Positions 9,645-18,958 of a stretch of DNA of 64,000 bases are shown in pieces. The DNA is from SVEL01 sp045126475. Lineage in GTDB: Bacteria; Bacillota; Clostridia; Lachnospirales; Lachnospiraceae. A program made the position numbers and the translations under genes. The stretch lies in contig JBGVOL010000073.1 in the NCBI GenBank assembly GCA_045126475.1, positions 17,824 through 81,823 of the forward strand. The letters are read 5' to 3'. The notes under the pieces are model-generated. The model worked only from the letters and a program-made list of their open reading frames with translations. It made no database searches and was not told the origin of the DNA. Position 1 is the first letter of the stretch; every line of letters begins with the position of its first letter.

Positions 9645-11900
9645 TTATGATAAATGCCAGATATCTCTGTTGTACTCTTCGATTGTTCTGTCTGAAGAGA
9701 AGAATCCTGCATTGGCAATATTGATGAGCATCTTCTTTGCCCATGTCTTTCTGTCTGCGTAATCCTTAAGAGCTGTCTCCTTAACTCTGATGTAATCCTT
9801 AACATCAAGTAATGTCATAAACCAGTCTTTCTGAATAAGCTCTGCATGAAGTCTTAATAATACATATGGATTACCAATCTTCATTATTTCAGGGCTGATG
9901 ATGAAGTTAACATATTCTCTGATATCCGCATCATTGATGTAGTAATTTGCTGCAACATAATCGCTCTTTGCATAGTGCTCAATTACCTGCTCACTGCTCT
10001 CACCAAATGTGTAAATATTGTCCTTGCCAACAAGCTCTGCTATCTCAACGTTTGCACCGTCCATTGTTCCGAGTGTAATTGCACCGTTAAGCATGAACTT
10101 CATGTTACCTGTACCTGAAGCCTCCTTAGATGCAAGTGAAATCTGCTCTGAAATATCACATGCAGGAATAAGCTTAGCTGCCTTAGATACATTGTAATTT
10201 TCTACCATAACAACCTTTAAGTATGGAGCTACTTCAGGGTCATTTGCTGTAAGCTGCTGCAAGCATAAAATTAAATGAATGATATCCTTTGCTATTGTGT
10301 AAGCAGGAGCTGCCTTTGCACCAAAGATAACTGTGATAGGTGTTTCCGGCTTGTTGCCCTTCTTAATCTCCAAATACTTGTAGATTACATAGAGTGCATT
10401 CATCTGCTGACGCTTATACTCATGAAGTCTCTTAACCTGAATATCAAATATTGAGTTCTCGTCAATATCAACATTCTGAGTCATCTTTAAGTAATCCTTA
10501 AGGACCTTCTTGCTTGCCTTCTTTGTCTCAAGTAAGCCTTCAAGAACTGCATCATCATTGATATACTTCTCTAAATCCTTAAGCTTTGTTGCATCCTTCT
10601 TAAAGTCAGGTCCGATAAGCTTTTCAATGTAAGCTGCAAGACCTTCGTTGCAGTGGAGAAGCCATCTTCTGAATGTAATACCGTTTGTCTTATTGTTAAA
10701 CTTCTCAGGATAAATCTTGTAGAAGTTGTTTAACTCGCTGTTCTTAAGTATCTCTGTATGAAGATATGCAACACCGTTTACGCTGTAGCCATAGTGGATA
10801 TCCATATGTGCCATATGAACTCTTCCCTGGTTATCAATAATGTAAACAGATGGGTCGTTAAACTTAGCTCTGATCTTCTCATCTAATACTCTGATGATTG
10901 GAACAAGCTGTGGAACAACCTTCTCAAGGTAGTGGATTGGCCACTTCTCAAGTGCTTCTGCAAGAATTGTATGGTTTGTATATGCACATGTCTTTGATAC
11001 AATATCAATTGCCTCATCCTGTGAGATACCTTCAGCCATAAGAAGTCTGATTAACTCAGGAATGACCATTGAAGGATGTGTATCATTGATCTGAATTGTT
11101 GCATACTCATATAAATCATGAAGATTTGAACCCTTTGCCTTGCACTCATCAAGGATTAATCTTGCACCGTTTGATACCATGAAGTACTGCTGATAAATTC
11201 TTAAGAGGTTACCTGCCTCATCTGAATCATCCGGATATAAGAACAATGTAAGGTTCTTCTGAATCTGTGTCTTATCAAAGTGAATGTCATCACCGTATAC
11301 AAGATTCTCATCAATTGACTCAATATCAAATAAGTGAAGCTTGTTTGTTCTGTTCTCATAACCTGTTACATCAATATCATATAATACAGACTTAACTGAG
11401 AAACCACCGAACTGTACCTCATATGACTTGTCTGTCTTTGTAAGCCAGCTCTTATCCTCAATCCAAGGATTCTTTGTCTCCTTCTGGAAATTATTCTCAA
11501 ATACCTGCTTAAACAGACCGAAATGATAATTCAATCCGATACCGTCGCCGTTAAGACCAATGCTTGCCATAGAATCAAGGAAACATGCTGCAAGTCTTCC
11601 AAGTCCGCCATTACCAAGTGATGGTTCCGGCTCTATCTCTTCAATATCGTAGATGCTCTTTCCTGCAGCTTCCAACTCAGCCTTAACTTCTCCAAACACA
11701 CCTAAGTTGATTAAGTTGTTTGATAAAAGCTTTCCGATAAGGAACTCTGCTGAAATGTAATAAACCTTTTTCTTTCCTTCCTCAGATACTCTTGACTCGG
11801 CAAGCTCCTTTGTCATCTCAAGAAGAGCTACATAAATCTCTTCATTAGAACATGCACTTAAATCCTTGCCATACTTCTTGTTACAAAATTCCTTTAACAT
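9645..11900 (-). CDS. glgP: Glycogen/maltodextrin phosphorylase
   Basis: 751 residues, somewhat shorter than the roughly 800-840 of E. coli MalP or muscle enzyme but usual for clostridia. The GT35 signature around the pyridoxal phosphate lysine is seen as EASGTGNMKFMLNGAITLGT, and the N-terminal catalytic core carries PEPSLGNGGLGRLAACFLDS. It releases glucose-1-phosphate from alpha-1,4-glucans using inorganic phosphate. The start has AGGAGG eight bases upstream. It is flanked by a terminator on the 3' side and a 170-bp gap on the 5' side, so it may have its own promoter. It is the central intracellular enzyme of this locus. Confidence 0.96.
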   Translation of the reverse strand: MLKEFCNKKYGKDLSACSNEEIYVALLEMTKELAESRVSEEGKKKVYYISAEFLIGKLLSNNLINLGVFGEVKAELEAAGKSIYDIEEIEPEPSLGNGGLGRLAACFLDSMASIGLNGDGIGLNYHFGLFKQVFENNFQKETKNPWIEDKSWLTKTDKSYEVQFGGFSVKSVLYDIDVTGYENRTNKLHLFDIESIDENLVYGDDIHFDKTQIQKNLTLFLYPDDSDEAGNLLRIYQQYFMVSNGARLILDECKAKGSNLHDLYEYATIQINDTHPSMVIPELIRLLMAEGISQDEAIDIVSKTCAYTNHTILAEALEKWPIHYLEKVVPQLVPIIRVLDEKIRAKFNDPSVYIIDNQGRVHMAHMDIHYGYSVNGVAYLHTEILKNSELNNFYKIYPEKFNNKTNGITFRRWLLHCNEGLAAYIEKLIGPDFKKDATKLKDLEKYINDDAVLEGLLETKKASKKVLKDYLKMTQNVDIDENSIFDIQVKRLHEYKRQQMNALYVIYKYLEIKKGNKPETPITVIFGAKAAPAYTIAKDIIHLILCLQQLTANDPEVAPYLKVVMVENYNVSKAAKLIPACDISEQISLASKEASGTGNMKFMLNGAITLGTMDGANVEIAELVGKDNIYTFGESSEQVIEHYAKSDYVAANYYINDADIREYVNFIISPEIMKIGNPYVLLRLHAELIQKDWFMTLLDVKDYIRVKETALKDYADRKTWAKKMLINIANAGFFSSDRTIEEYNRDIWHLS

Positions 11901-12069
11901 AATTACCTCCTGTTTTTTCGGATGTTACCTTCTCCGTTACACCCTCATTGTTTTATATAATGTTTTTAGGTTCCTGTTTTGATAATGAGATTCAAATCAA
12001 ACATTTGTCTCTCATCATACCTACATTATACTGTCCTTTTATGTGTATTACTTGCAGTATCATGCCATT

Positions 12070-13731
12070 TTATTGTACAATGCTATCAATTTTATATATT
12101 ATCGATTCATACGGTCTGAGTTTTATCTTGGTCAAATCCGACGCAGAATCCTTGTAATTACTAAGGATGACGGTTGCATTAGCCTCTTTGTCAGCAGGCT
12201 CTGACATTTCAATAATTCTATCCCTTCCAAAGAAATTACATATTACAAGGTATTTTTCCTTTCCGTAAACTCTATAGTAGGCAAAGACCTCTTTACTATC
12301 CTCAAGGACAGGAATCAGGTCACCATACACAAATGCCTTTTCTTTCTTTCTCAGTTCGATAAGCTTCTTATAAAAGTGAAGTATGCTGTCATCATTCATA
12401 AGATCATTCTCGACATTTATGTCCCTATGATTCGGATTAACCTCTATCCAAGGATTTCCCTTTGTAAAGCCACCGTTCTTCCCGCTGGTCCACTGCATTG
12501 GTGTTCTCGCATTGTCACGGCTCTTTGCATATAAAGATTTCATTACATCATCTTTATCATATCCCGAAGAAATTCTCTCATTATACATATTAATAGTTTC
12601 AATATCTCTATAATGAGAAATATCATCAAACCTGATGTTTGTCATGCCAATCTCTTCGCCCTGATATATGAAAGGTGTACCCTTCATACCATGCAGAAGC
12701 ATCGCAAGCATCTTTGCGCTTTCCACTCTGTATGTTGTATCATTTCCGTAACGCGACACGATTCTAGGTAAATCGTGATTGTCCCAGAAAAGCGTATTCC
12801 AACCCTTTGTGTGTTCAAGCTGCCACTTAAACATCACTTTCTTAAGTTCCAGAAGATCCAAAGGCTTAAGATCCCATTTTGATTTGCCCTTCTGCTCGTC
12901 AAGGCATACATGCTCAAACTGGAATACCATTGACAGTTCTTCGTTCTCCGGTGCCGTATACTTTGTTGCGATATCAATATCTGCCGACCAGCACTCTCCT
13001 ATGGTCACAATATCCTGTCCTGTTCCTCTTGCATTAAATCCGTTTACATAAAGTTCATGTATATAATCATGAAGTTTCGGACCGTTTGCTATAATCTTCT
13101 CATCAGGAATTTTTCCGATATTTTCAATAACATCAAGCCTGAAACCGCCAACACCCTTATCAAGCCAGAACTCCACTATCTCTGCTATACTGTTTCTTAC
13201 CTTAACATTCTCCCAGTTCAAATCCGGCTGCTTTTTGCTGAACACATGAAGATAATACTGTCCTGTCTTCTCATCGTACTGCCATGCGCTTCCTGAGAAG
13301 CATGAGCCCAAATCATTTGGTTCTTTGCCATCAACCGGGTCTCTCCAGATGTAATAATCTCTGTACTTATTGTTCTTTGATTTTCTTGCCTCAATAAACC
13401 ACGGATGCTCATCAGATGTGTGGTTAAACACCATATCCATTATAATCTTTATACCACGTTTTCCTGCCTCGGCGATAAGGTTGTCCATATCTTCCATAGT
13501 ACCAAATTCATCCATAATGTCAAGATAATTTGCAATATCATAACCATTATCATCATTTGGTGACTTATAAACAGGACTGAGCCACAACGCATCCACGCCC
13601 AGCCATTTCAAATAATCAAGTTTTTCTATGATTCCGGGGATATCTCCTATTCCATCACCATTGCTGTCATTAAAACTTCTCGGATATATCTGGTAGATAA
13701 CCGCTTCCTTCCACCAACGTCTCTCTGTCAT
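12070..13731 (-). CDS. malL: Oligo-1,6-glucosidase / alpha-glucosidase (GH13_31)
   Basis: 553 residues beginning MTERRWWKEAVIYQIYPRSF, the hallmark of the oligo-1,6-glucosidase subfamily. GH13 regions are present: MDMVFNHTSDEH (I), GGFRLDVIENIG with nucleophile Asp (II), TIGECWSAD with the acid/base Glu (III) and FWDNHDLPR (IV). No signal peptide, so it is cytoplasmic and should hydrolyse imported isomalto- or malto-oligosaccharides from the non-reducing end. The ribosome site is AGGAGG. It is transcribed divergently from the AraC-type regulator gene, which is therefore a good candidate controller. Specificity between alpha-1,6 and alpha-1,4 linkages cannot be fixed from sequence reading. Confidence 0.92.
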   Translation of the reverse strand: MTERRWWKEAVIYQIYPRSFNDSNGDGIGDIPGIIEKLDYLKWLGVDALWLSPVYKSPNDDNGYDIANYLDIMDEFGTMEDMDNLIAEAGKRGIKIIMDMVFNHTSDEHPWFIEARKSKNNKYRDYYIWRDPVDGKEPNDLGSCFSGSAWQYDEKTGQYYLHVFSKKQPDLNWENVKVRNSIAEIVEFWLDKGVGGFRLDVIENIGKIPDEKIIANGPKLHDYIHELYVNGFNARGTGQDIVTIGECWSADIDIATKYTAPENEELSMVFQFEHVCLDEQKGKSKWDLKPLDLLELKKVMFKWQLEHTKGWNTLFWDNHDLPRIVSRYGNDTTYRVESAKMLAMLLHGMKGTPFIYQGEEIGMTNIRFDDISHYRDIETINMYNERISSGYDKDDVMKSLYAKSRDNARTPMQWTSGKNGGFTKGNPWIEVNPNHRDINVENDLMNDDSILHFYKKLIELRKKEKAFVYGDLIPVLEDSKEVFAYYRVYGKEKYLVICNFFGRDRIIEMSEPADKEANATVILSNYKDSASDLTKIKLRPYESIIYKIDSIVQ

Positions 13732-13959
13732 ACAATAACCTCCTTATATCTGTCTGTTACTATCCTCCGCCCTTCAACCGCATTCGTAGAAAATAACATA
13801 AAAATGACACATATTTATTTTTTTTGATACTTACACGCTGTCCTTTATATTGTATAATACTATCAAATTGATACTTTTGCCAATACACACTATTGACATG
13901 ATAATATAATTTTATCATATATATTATATTTAGGCAATCGTAGTTGAAAGGAATATGCA
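13732..13959. promoter_or_regulatory. Divergent promoter region between malL and araC-type regulator
   Basis: 228 bp, very AT-rich, between two divergently transcribed genes; it must hold both promoters and probably the binding sites of the AraC regulator. I could not single out convincing operator repeats by eye. Confidence 0.6.
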
Positions 13960-14844
13960 ATGAATATACTTGAATACGAAAATTATGAAGAGAAAAAAGC
14001 TCACGGTGAAGAATCTTTTCCTTATATTACTTATCCGTGTACAATTCCTCTTGACTTCCCGTCTGTGCCCACGCACTGGCATAATGAGTATGAAATAATA
14101 TACATAAAAAAAGGACAGGGAATAATCTCTTTGGATCTTGAATACCATGATGTAAAAGCCGGAGATATCGTCCTAATTGTACCGGGTCAGCTTCATTCTA
14201 TTGAACAGAAACTTAATGAAACCATGGAATACGAAAATATTATCTTCGGGTCCGATATACTTATGAGCAGACACAACGATTACTGTTACACTAATTTTTT
14301 CAGTTCCCTTACAAAGAGAACTCTTCAGTTTCCAACAGTTTTTAACGGTTCCACATGTTCATACTACTATGATATTGCAAGATGTATCGACAATGCTGAT
14401 GAGATTTGTAAAACATTTCCTCACGGATATCAGCTTGCCATTAAGAGCTATCTTTTCCAGATGTTCTATATTATATTTACTAATCTTCCAAAAGATAATT
14501 CTCCTGCGAAGAAAAAGAAGTCTCTTGATAAGATGAAACTCATCATTAAATATGTCGAAAATAACTACGCCGACAATATCACTATTGAGGACATGGCTAA
14601 TTTATGCGGCTTCAGCCAGTCTCATTTTATGAAGTTTTTTAAAAATAATATGGAAGTTTCATTCATTGAATACCTGAATAATTACAGACTTACAATGGCT
14701 TCAAGACTTCTGATTTCATCTTCGTCTTCAATCATTGCCATTGCAATGGAATCAGGGTTTGACAACCTGTCCTATTTTAACAGACTCTTCAAAAAGAAAT
14801 ACGAGATGACACCAAGCGAATTCAGAAGACAGTATCAGGCGTGA
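13960..14844 (+). CDS. AraC-family transcriptional regulator with cupin sensor domain
   Basis: 294 residues; AAAGGAA lies six bases before the ATG. The N-terminal half is a cupin sensor (PTHWHNEYEIIYIKKGQGI, then DIVLIVPGQLHS with metal/sugar pocket His residues). The C-terminal 100 residues hold two HTH motifs, DMANLCGFSQSHFMKFFKNN and MESGFDNLSYFNRLFKKKYE. This is the MelR/MsmR-like type that responds to sugars. It is divergent from malL and is the only AraC regulator without a receiver domain in the window, so it probably controls malL and perhaps glgP. Confidence 0.92.
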   Translation: MNILEYENYEEKKAHGEESFPYITYPCTIPLDFPSVPTHWHNEYEIIYIKKGQGIISLDLEYHDVKAGDIVLIVPGQLHSIEQKLNETMEYENIIFGSDILMSRHNDYCYTNFFSSLTKRTLQFPTVFNGSTCSYYYDIARCIDNADEICKTFPHGYQLAIKSYLFQMFYIIFTNLPKDNSPAKKKKSLDKMKLIIKYVENNYADNITIEDMANLCGFSQSHFMKFFKNNMEVSFIEYLNNYRLTMASRLLISSSSSIIAIAMESGFDNLSYFNRLFKKKYEMTPSEFRRQYQA

Positions 14845-15358
14845 AGTACCGGTTATCTTATGAACGATTTGACATAGAGAGCTACGCTTTTATTCTGTGT
14901 TTCGTGATTAATCGCAGTTGCAGAGCAACTACGATTAGGCAAGAGTTTATCTAAGTTCTTTGCATTTACATTTTTATTTGGTACGCAACCGCTCGCTATT
15001 CGGCGTCCTGCCTCAGAGCTCGCTTTTTCTGACGACTACGTTAGGTTATATAGCTATGTACTCTTTTAAGCAAAATTCCTAAAGGAATTTTGGTCAATAA
15101 CATCGTGTTGGCAAATTGCTGTATATTAAGCAAAGAACTAAGATAAGCTTCTCACACTCCGCAATGAATAAAAGCGTAGCTCTCTATGTTCAAATCGTAT
15201 ATATGAAAAGCAGTAATTATGTAGTGTCGCGTTCCCTGCCGGGGATGTGTGTGATAGGAACCTTGCATATTGTACAATTATGTTTAAACATGTCTGCTAT
15301 ATTCACCGGAAACGGTTAAAATTGGAGTCACGGTTAGATTTAATAAATTGGAATTTAG
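14845..15358. repeat. Gene-free region with nested long inverted repeats
   Basis: 514 bp without a credible gene. An outer inverted repeat pairs 14864-14894 with 15167-15200 (core ACGATTTGACATAGAGAG; one-base indel). Further in, 14942-14968 pairs at roughly 80 percent with 15126-15152 (core CTAAGTTCTTTGC). Inside these are two small hairpins: 14909-14937 (AGTTGC AGA GCAACT core) and 15071-15092 (CAAAATTCC TAAA GGAATTTTG). The whole resembles a MITE-like element or a large folded RNA. It lies downstream of the AraC gene and downstream of a minus-strand GNAT gene, so it sits between convergent genes. Confidence 0.6.
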
Positions 15359-15829
15359 TTAACTGATGGTCTTTACCATAATGGGTAATCCATTACTTGC
15401 GACTTTCCCGTTTTCAACATATCCGCAACTCGTCCAGAATTTTTGCGCGGGTCCATACGCAGACACATAGCATTGTGCTATTCTACTTTTCTGCAAGCAG
15501 TTTTCGACATACGTAACCAAATTCTTTCCCAAACCAGAGGAACGATAGGAAGGTGTCAGGCCAATCTCCAAAATCGTGCCAAATCCTTGCATTTCACTAA
15601 AATCAAAGTCCTCGGTATCAATTGTCCATAGCGCAAAACCAATATATTTCTGTTCGTCTTTTACAAAGCAACCATATATCTCATTGCTTATGACTTTGTC
15701 AAACATCATACGTACAAATGAGTCAATTACTTCTTGTGGTGTATCTGCATCTTCGCCTTCTCTATAATATGTATTTGCTAATTCGTGAAATACACTGTAA
15801 TCATTTTCACAAATTTTAATGTAGTCCAT
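15359..15829 (-). CDS. GNAT-family N-acetyltransferase
   Basis: 156 residues, GGAGGAACTGTG ribosome site before ATG 15829. The GNAT acetyl-CoA site is seen as LTPSYRSSGLGKNLVTYVEN (R-x-x-G-L/G-K) and the C-terminal strand-helix as AYGPAQKFWTSCGYVENGKV. The substrate is unknown. The gene stands alone between the palindromic element at 14.9-15.2 kb and a GC-rich hairpin at 15.9 kb. Confidence 0.82.
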   Translation of the reverse strand: MDYIKICENDYSVFHELANTYYREGEDADTPQEVIDSFVRMMFDKVISNEIYGCFVKDEQKYIGFALWTIDTEDFDFSEMQGFGTILEIGLTPSYRSSGLGKNLVTYVENCLQKSRIAQCYVSAYGPAQKFWTSCGYVENGKVASNGLPIMVKTIS

Positions 15830-15927
15830 ATCACAGTTCCTCCGTCAAATTTAAAGTTTTCTATTCATTCACCTCCAAAATCCAGTCACTTCGTGCCTGC
15901 CGTGCTTCGAACTTTTGATTTTGTCGG

Positions 15928-15992
15928 TATCGCGCCGGGGGAAAAAGGAAATACACATGACCGTCGTGCTTCCTTTTTCCCCCGGCGCGATA
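15928..15992. terminator. GC-rich 23-bp perfect hairpin after the AEC transporter gene
   Basis: Left arm 15928-15950 (TATCGCGCCGGGGG then AAAAAGGAA) is perfectly complementary to 15970-15992; loop of 19 bases. It starts four bases past the stop of the transporter gene. It is far richer in GC than its surroundings. There is no U run after the stem on either strand, so it is not a textbook intrinsic terminator although its position suggests a 3'-end function. Confidence 0.6.
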
Positions 15993-15995
15993 AAT

Positions 15996-16952
15996 TTATA
16001 TCCATCCAAAGTTTTTCATGATAAATACCCACAGCGTCACTGTGAACATGGAGGTGACGGTGGTCAATGCCACAACGCTTGCTGTAAGTGTGCCGTCATG
16101 GCCCATGTTTTTAGCCATTATGAAACTGCTCGGTGTTGTAGGTGCTCCAAGCATAACAAGTGCTGCTGCCATCTCAGCCACTCCGAAACCAAGCTTTGCT
16201 GCTATCGGAAGAAATACAAGGGGCTGTATCACAAGCTTTATAAGTGTTGCTGCAACTGTAGGTTTCACAAGCTTTATGGCTTTCCGCCCCTCAAAGCTTG
16301 CTCCGATACATAAAAGGGCAAGTGGTGTCGTAAGACTTCCTATGCTTTTCATTGTACTGTTTACCATATCAGGCAGATCCCAGTCAAATAACGAGAATAT
16401 CATTCCCGCAAAAAGGCTTAGAATAATAGGATTCGTACACACACCCTTAACTGCTTTCTTCACAAGTTCCTTAAGGTTTCTTTCTCTTCCGTCAGGACAC
16501 TCCACTGCAAGGATAATTACAGCAAAAATATTGTAAAGCGGTACTGCACCGACTATCATTATAGGTCCCATGCCCGTATCGCCTGCAACATTTGCTATCA
16601 GTGCCATTCCAAGAACAGCGGCGCTTCCCCGGTAGGAGCCTTGCACAAACTCTCCGATGACTTTTTTGTCTTTTATAAAAATTCTCGCGCATATCCACAC
16701 TACAACTATGCACACAAGAGTGGACAAAAAGCAGTACGACACATATGTGGGATTAAAATTTTCCTTGATGCCACAGTCCTTCATATCAAGGAACAGCAGG
16801 CATACAAGGGTAACATTAAAATTAATTTTATTGGAAACGTTCACAAATTCATCTGTAATCATTCCCCTGTTTTTCAAAATCCAGCCTACAACCATGACAA
16901 AAAACAATGGCATGGTTGCGTTTACACTGAATACAAGATTATTTAGCAGCAT
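15996..16952 (-). CDS. AEC (auxin efflux carrier)-family transporter
   Basis: 318 residues with about ten hydrophobic segments in two bundles, conserved FFVMVVGWILKNRGM near the N-terminus and ALLCIGASFEG in the middle, as in the AEC/YwkB/MleP family that moves malate, amino acids or other small acids. Its ATG overlaps the end of thrS by 14 bp (ATGCTGCTAAATAAT), so translation is coupled to thrS. Being in a T-box operon, it is probably expressed on threonine shortage and may move threonine or a related metabolite; that is inference from context only. It ends at the GC-rich hairpin. Confidence 0.85.
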   Translation of the reverse strand: MLLNNLVFSVNATMPLFFVMVVGWILKNRGMITDEFVNVSNKINFNVTLVCLLFLDMKDCGIKENFNPTYVSYCFLSTLVCIVVVWICARIFIKDKKVIGEFVQGSYRGSAAVLGMALIANVAGDTGMGPIMIVGAVPLYNIFAVIILAVECPDGRERNLKELVKKAVKGVCTNPIILSLFAGMIFSLFDWDLPDMVNSTMKSIGSLTTPLALLCIGASFEGRKAIKLVKPTVAATLIKLVIQPLVFLPIAAKLGFGVAEMAAALVMLGAPTTPSSFIMAKNMGHDGTLTASVVALTTVTSMFTVTLWVFIMKNFGWI

Positions 16953-18918
16953 CTTCCTCTACCTTTATCTCTCTGATTTCCTTTGTACGGATTTCCTTGC
17001 AAATATCATTGATAAATGTATCAAGTTCTTTCTGTCCCTCGTCTCCGAGATAACGGCTTCTTACAGATACCTTACCTTCTTCCTCCTCCTTCTGACCAAC
17101 GACAAGGAGATAAGGAACTCTCTTTAAACGTGCATCCCTAATCTTAAAGCCAATCTTCTCTGAACGGTTATCTACAGAGCAGCGGATACCGTTTGTTTTA
17201 AGCTCTGCCTCCACCTTTGCAGCATAATCAGCATACTTCTCTGAGATAGGAAGCACACGTACCTGCTCAGGACAAAGCCATGTTGGGAAAAGACCTGCAT
17301 AATGCTCAATAAGCCAAGCAAGAGTTCTCTCGTAGCAGCCCATTGATGTTCTATGAATGATATATGGTCTTACTTTCTCACCATTCTGGTCAATGAAGTA
17401 CATGTCAAACTGTTCAGCAAGGAGTGCATCCCACTGGATTGTTATCATTGTATCTTCCTTACCGTATACGTTCTTTGCATTGATATCTACCTTAGGACCG
17501 TAGAAAGCTGCCTCACCTACATCCTCTGTAAACGGAATATTAAGCTCATTCAAAATATCTCTGATGTGCTGCTCTGTCTCCTCCCAAACCTCAGGCTCTC
17601 CTATATACTTTGCCTTGTTGGAAGGATCCCATTTTGAAAGATGATATGTTACATCACTCTCAAGGCCCAGTGTCTGTAAGCAATACTGAGCAAGTGCAAT
17701 ACATCCCTTAAACTCTTCTACCATCTGGTCAGGTCTTACAATAAGATGTCCCTCTGAGATTGTAAACTGACGTACTCTTGTAAGACCATGCATCTCACCG
17801 GAATCCTCATTTCTGAAAAGTGTAGATGTCTCACCATATCTGATTGGCAGGTCTCTGTAGCTCTTCTGGCTTGCCTTGTATACATAATACTGGAATGGAC
17901 ATGTCATAGGTCTTAAGGCATAGACTTCATTTTCGTCCTTCTCCTCGTCACCTAATACAAACATTCCCTCCTTGTAATGATCCCAATGGCCTGAAATCTT
18001 GTAAAGGTCAGATTTTGCCATAAGAGGTGTCTTTGTTCTGACATATCCGCGCTTTGTCTCCTCATCCTCAATCCATCTCTGCAATTCATTTACCATTATT
18101 ACACCGTTTGGCATAAGAAGTGGAAGTCCCTGTCCGATAACATCAACCGTTGTGAATATTTCCATTTCTCTTCCAAGCTTATTATGGTCACGCTTCTTTA
18201 TATCCTCAAGGTGTGCAAGGTACTCGTCAAGCTCTGCCTTCTTTGTGTAAGCTGTACCATAAATTCTTGAAAGCATCTGATTCTCTGACTTTCCTCTCCA
18301 GTAAGCACCTGATGAAGAAATAAGTTTGAACGCCTTGATTGCTCCGGTCTTCATAAGATGAGGGCCGGCACAGAGGTCAACGAAATCTCCCTGGCTGTAG
18401 AATGAAATAACAGCATCCTCAGGTAAATCTCTGATAAGTTCTACCTTGTATGGTTCTCCTTTCTCTTCCATGAACTTGATTGCCTCTTCTCTTGGCATTG
18501 TAAATCTCTCTATTGCAGCATTTTCCTTGATTACTTTTTTCATCTCAGCCTCAATTTTATCAAGGTCTTCTCTCGAAAATGGCTCATGCTCAAAATCATA
18601 ATAGAAACCTGTATCAATCGATGGTCCGATTGCAAGCTTTGCATTTGGATAAAGTCTCTTAACCGCCTCAGCAAGTACGTGCGAGCATGTATGTCTGTAT
18701 GCTGCTTTTCCTGCCTCGTCATTGAATGTGAGAATATTAAGTTCACAGTCCTTGTCAACCACTGTTCTTAAGTCAACTACTTTTCCGTCAACCTCACCTG
18801 CGCAGGCTGCCCTGCCTAAGCCTTCACTTATGTCATTTGCGATGTCAATAACAGACATTGCCTGTGCGTATTCCTTAACTGAACCGTCTTTTAATGTAAT
18901 CTTCATTTTTGTTACCAT
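16939..18918 (-). CDS. thrS: Threonyl-tRNA synthetase
   Basis: Up to 659 residues; start is either ATG 18918 or ATG 18906 (MKITLKDGSVKEY), the former having AAAGG almost touching it. Domain order: TGS (1-65), editing domain with HTCSHVLAEAVKRL and the CAGPHL motif, class II catalytic core with zinc-binding residues around MTCPFQYY and motif 2 near LFRNEDSGEMHGLTRVRQF, then anticodon-binding domain with VRVLPISEKYADYA. It charges tRNA-Thr. It is the second gene of an operon preceded by a T-box leader and GNAT gene and is followed by an overlapping AEC transporter gene. Confidence 0.97.
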   Translation of the reverse strand: MVTKMKITLKDGSVKEYAQAMSVIDIANDISEGLGRAACAGEVDGKVVDLRTVVDKDCELNILTFNDEAGKAAYRHTCSHVLAEAVKRLYPNAKLAIGPSIDTGFYYDFEHEPFSREDLDKIEAEMKKVIKENAAIERFTMPREEAIKFMEEKGEPYKVELIRDLPEDAVISFYSQGDFVDLCAGPHLMKTGAIKAFKLISSSGAYWRGKSENQMLSRIYGTAYTKKAELDEYLAHLEDIKKRDHNKLGREMEIFTTVDVIGQGLPLLMPNGVIMVNELQRWIEDEETKRGYVRTKTPLMAKSDLYKISGHWDHYKEGMFVLGDEEKDENEVYALRPMTCPFQYYVYKASQKSYRDLPIRYGETSTLFRNEDSGEMHGLTRVRQFTISEGHLIVRPDQMVEEFKGCIALAQYCLQTLGLESDVTYHLSKWDPSNKAKYIGEPEVWEETEQHIRDILNELNIPFTEDVGEAAFYGPKVDINAKNVYGKEDTMITIQWDALLAEQFDMYFIDQNGEKVRPYIIHRTSMGCYERTLAWLIEHYAGLFPTWLCPEQVRVLPISEKYADYAAKVEAELKTNGIRCSVDNRSEKIGFKIRDARLKRVPYLLVVGQKEEEEGKVSVRSRYLGDEGQKELDTFINDICKEIRTKEIREIKVEEDAAK

Positions 18919-18958
18919 ACCTTTCTTTTTCTTTAAATTTTATATTCTGATTTACTAT

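Noticed and set aside
14845..15358. tRNA or small CDS in the gap after the AraC gene
   Set aside because: No cloverleaf with TTCGA-type loop was seen, and the 67-residue plus-strand frame at 15116 has no ribosome site; the structure is better explained by inverted repeats.
16018..16536. 172-residue plus-strand frame opposite the AEC carrier gene
   Set aside because: The carrier gene is supported by its overlap with thrS and its membrane pattern; the opposite frame is a shadow of hydrophobic codons.
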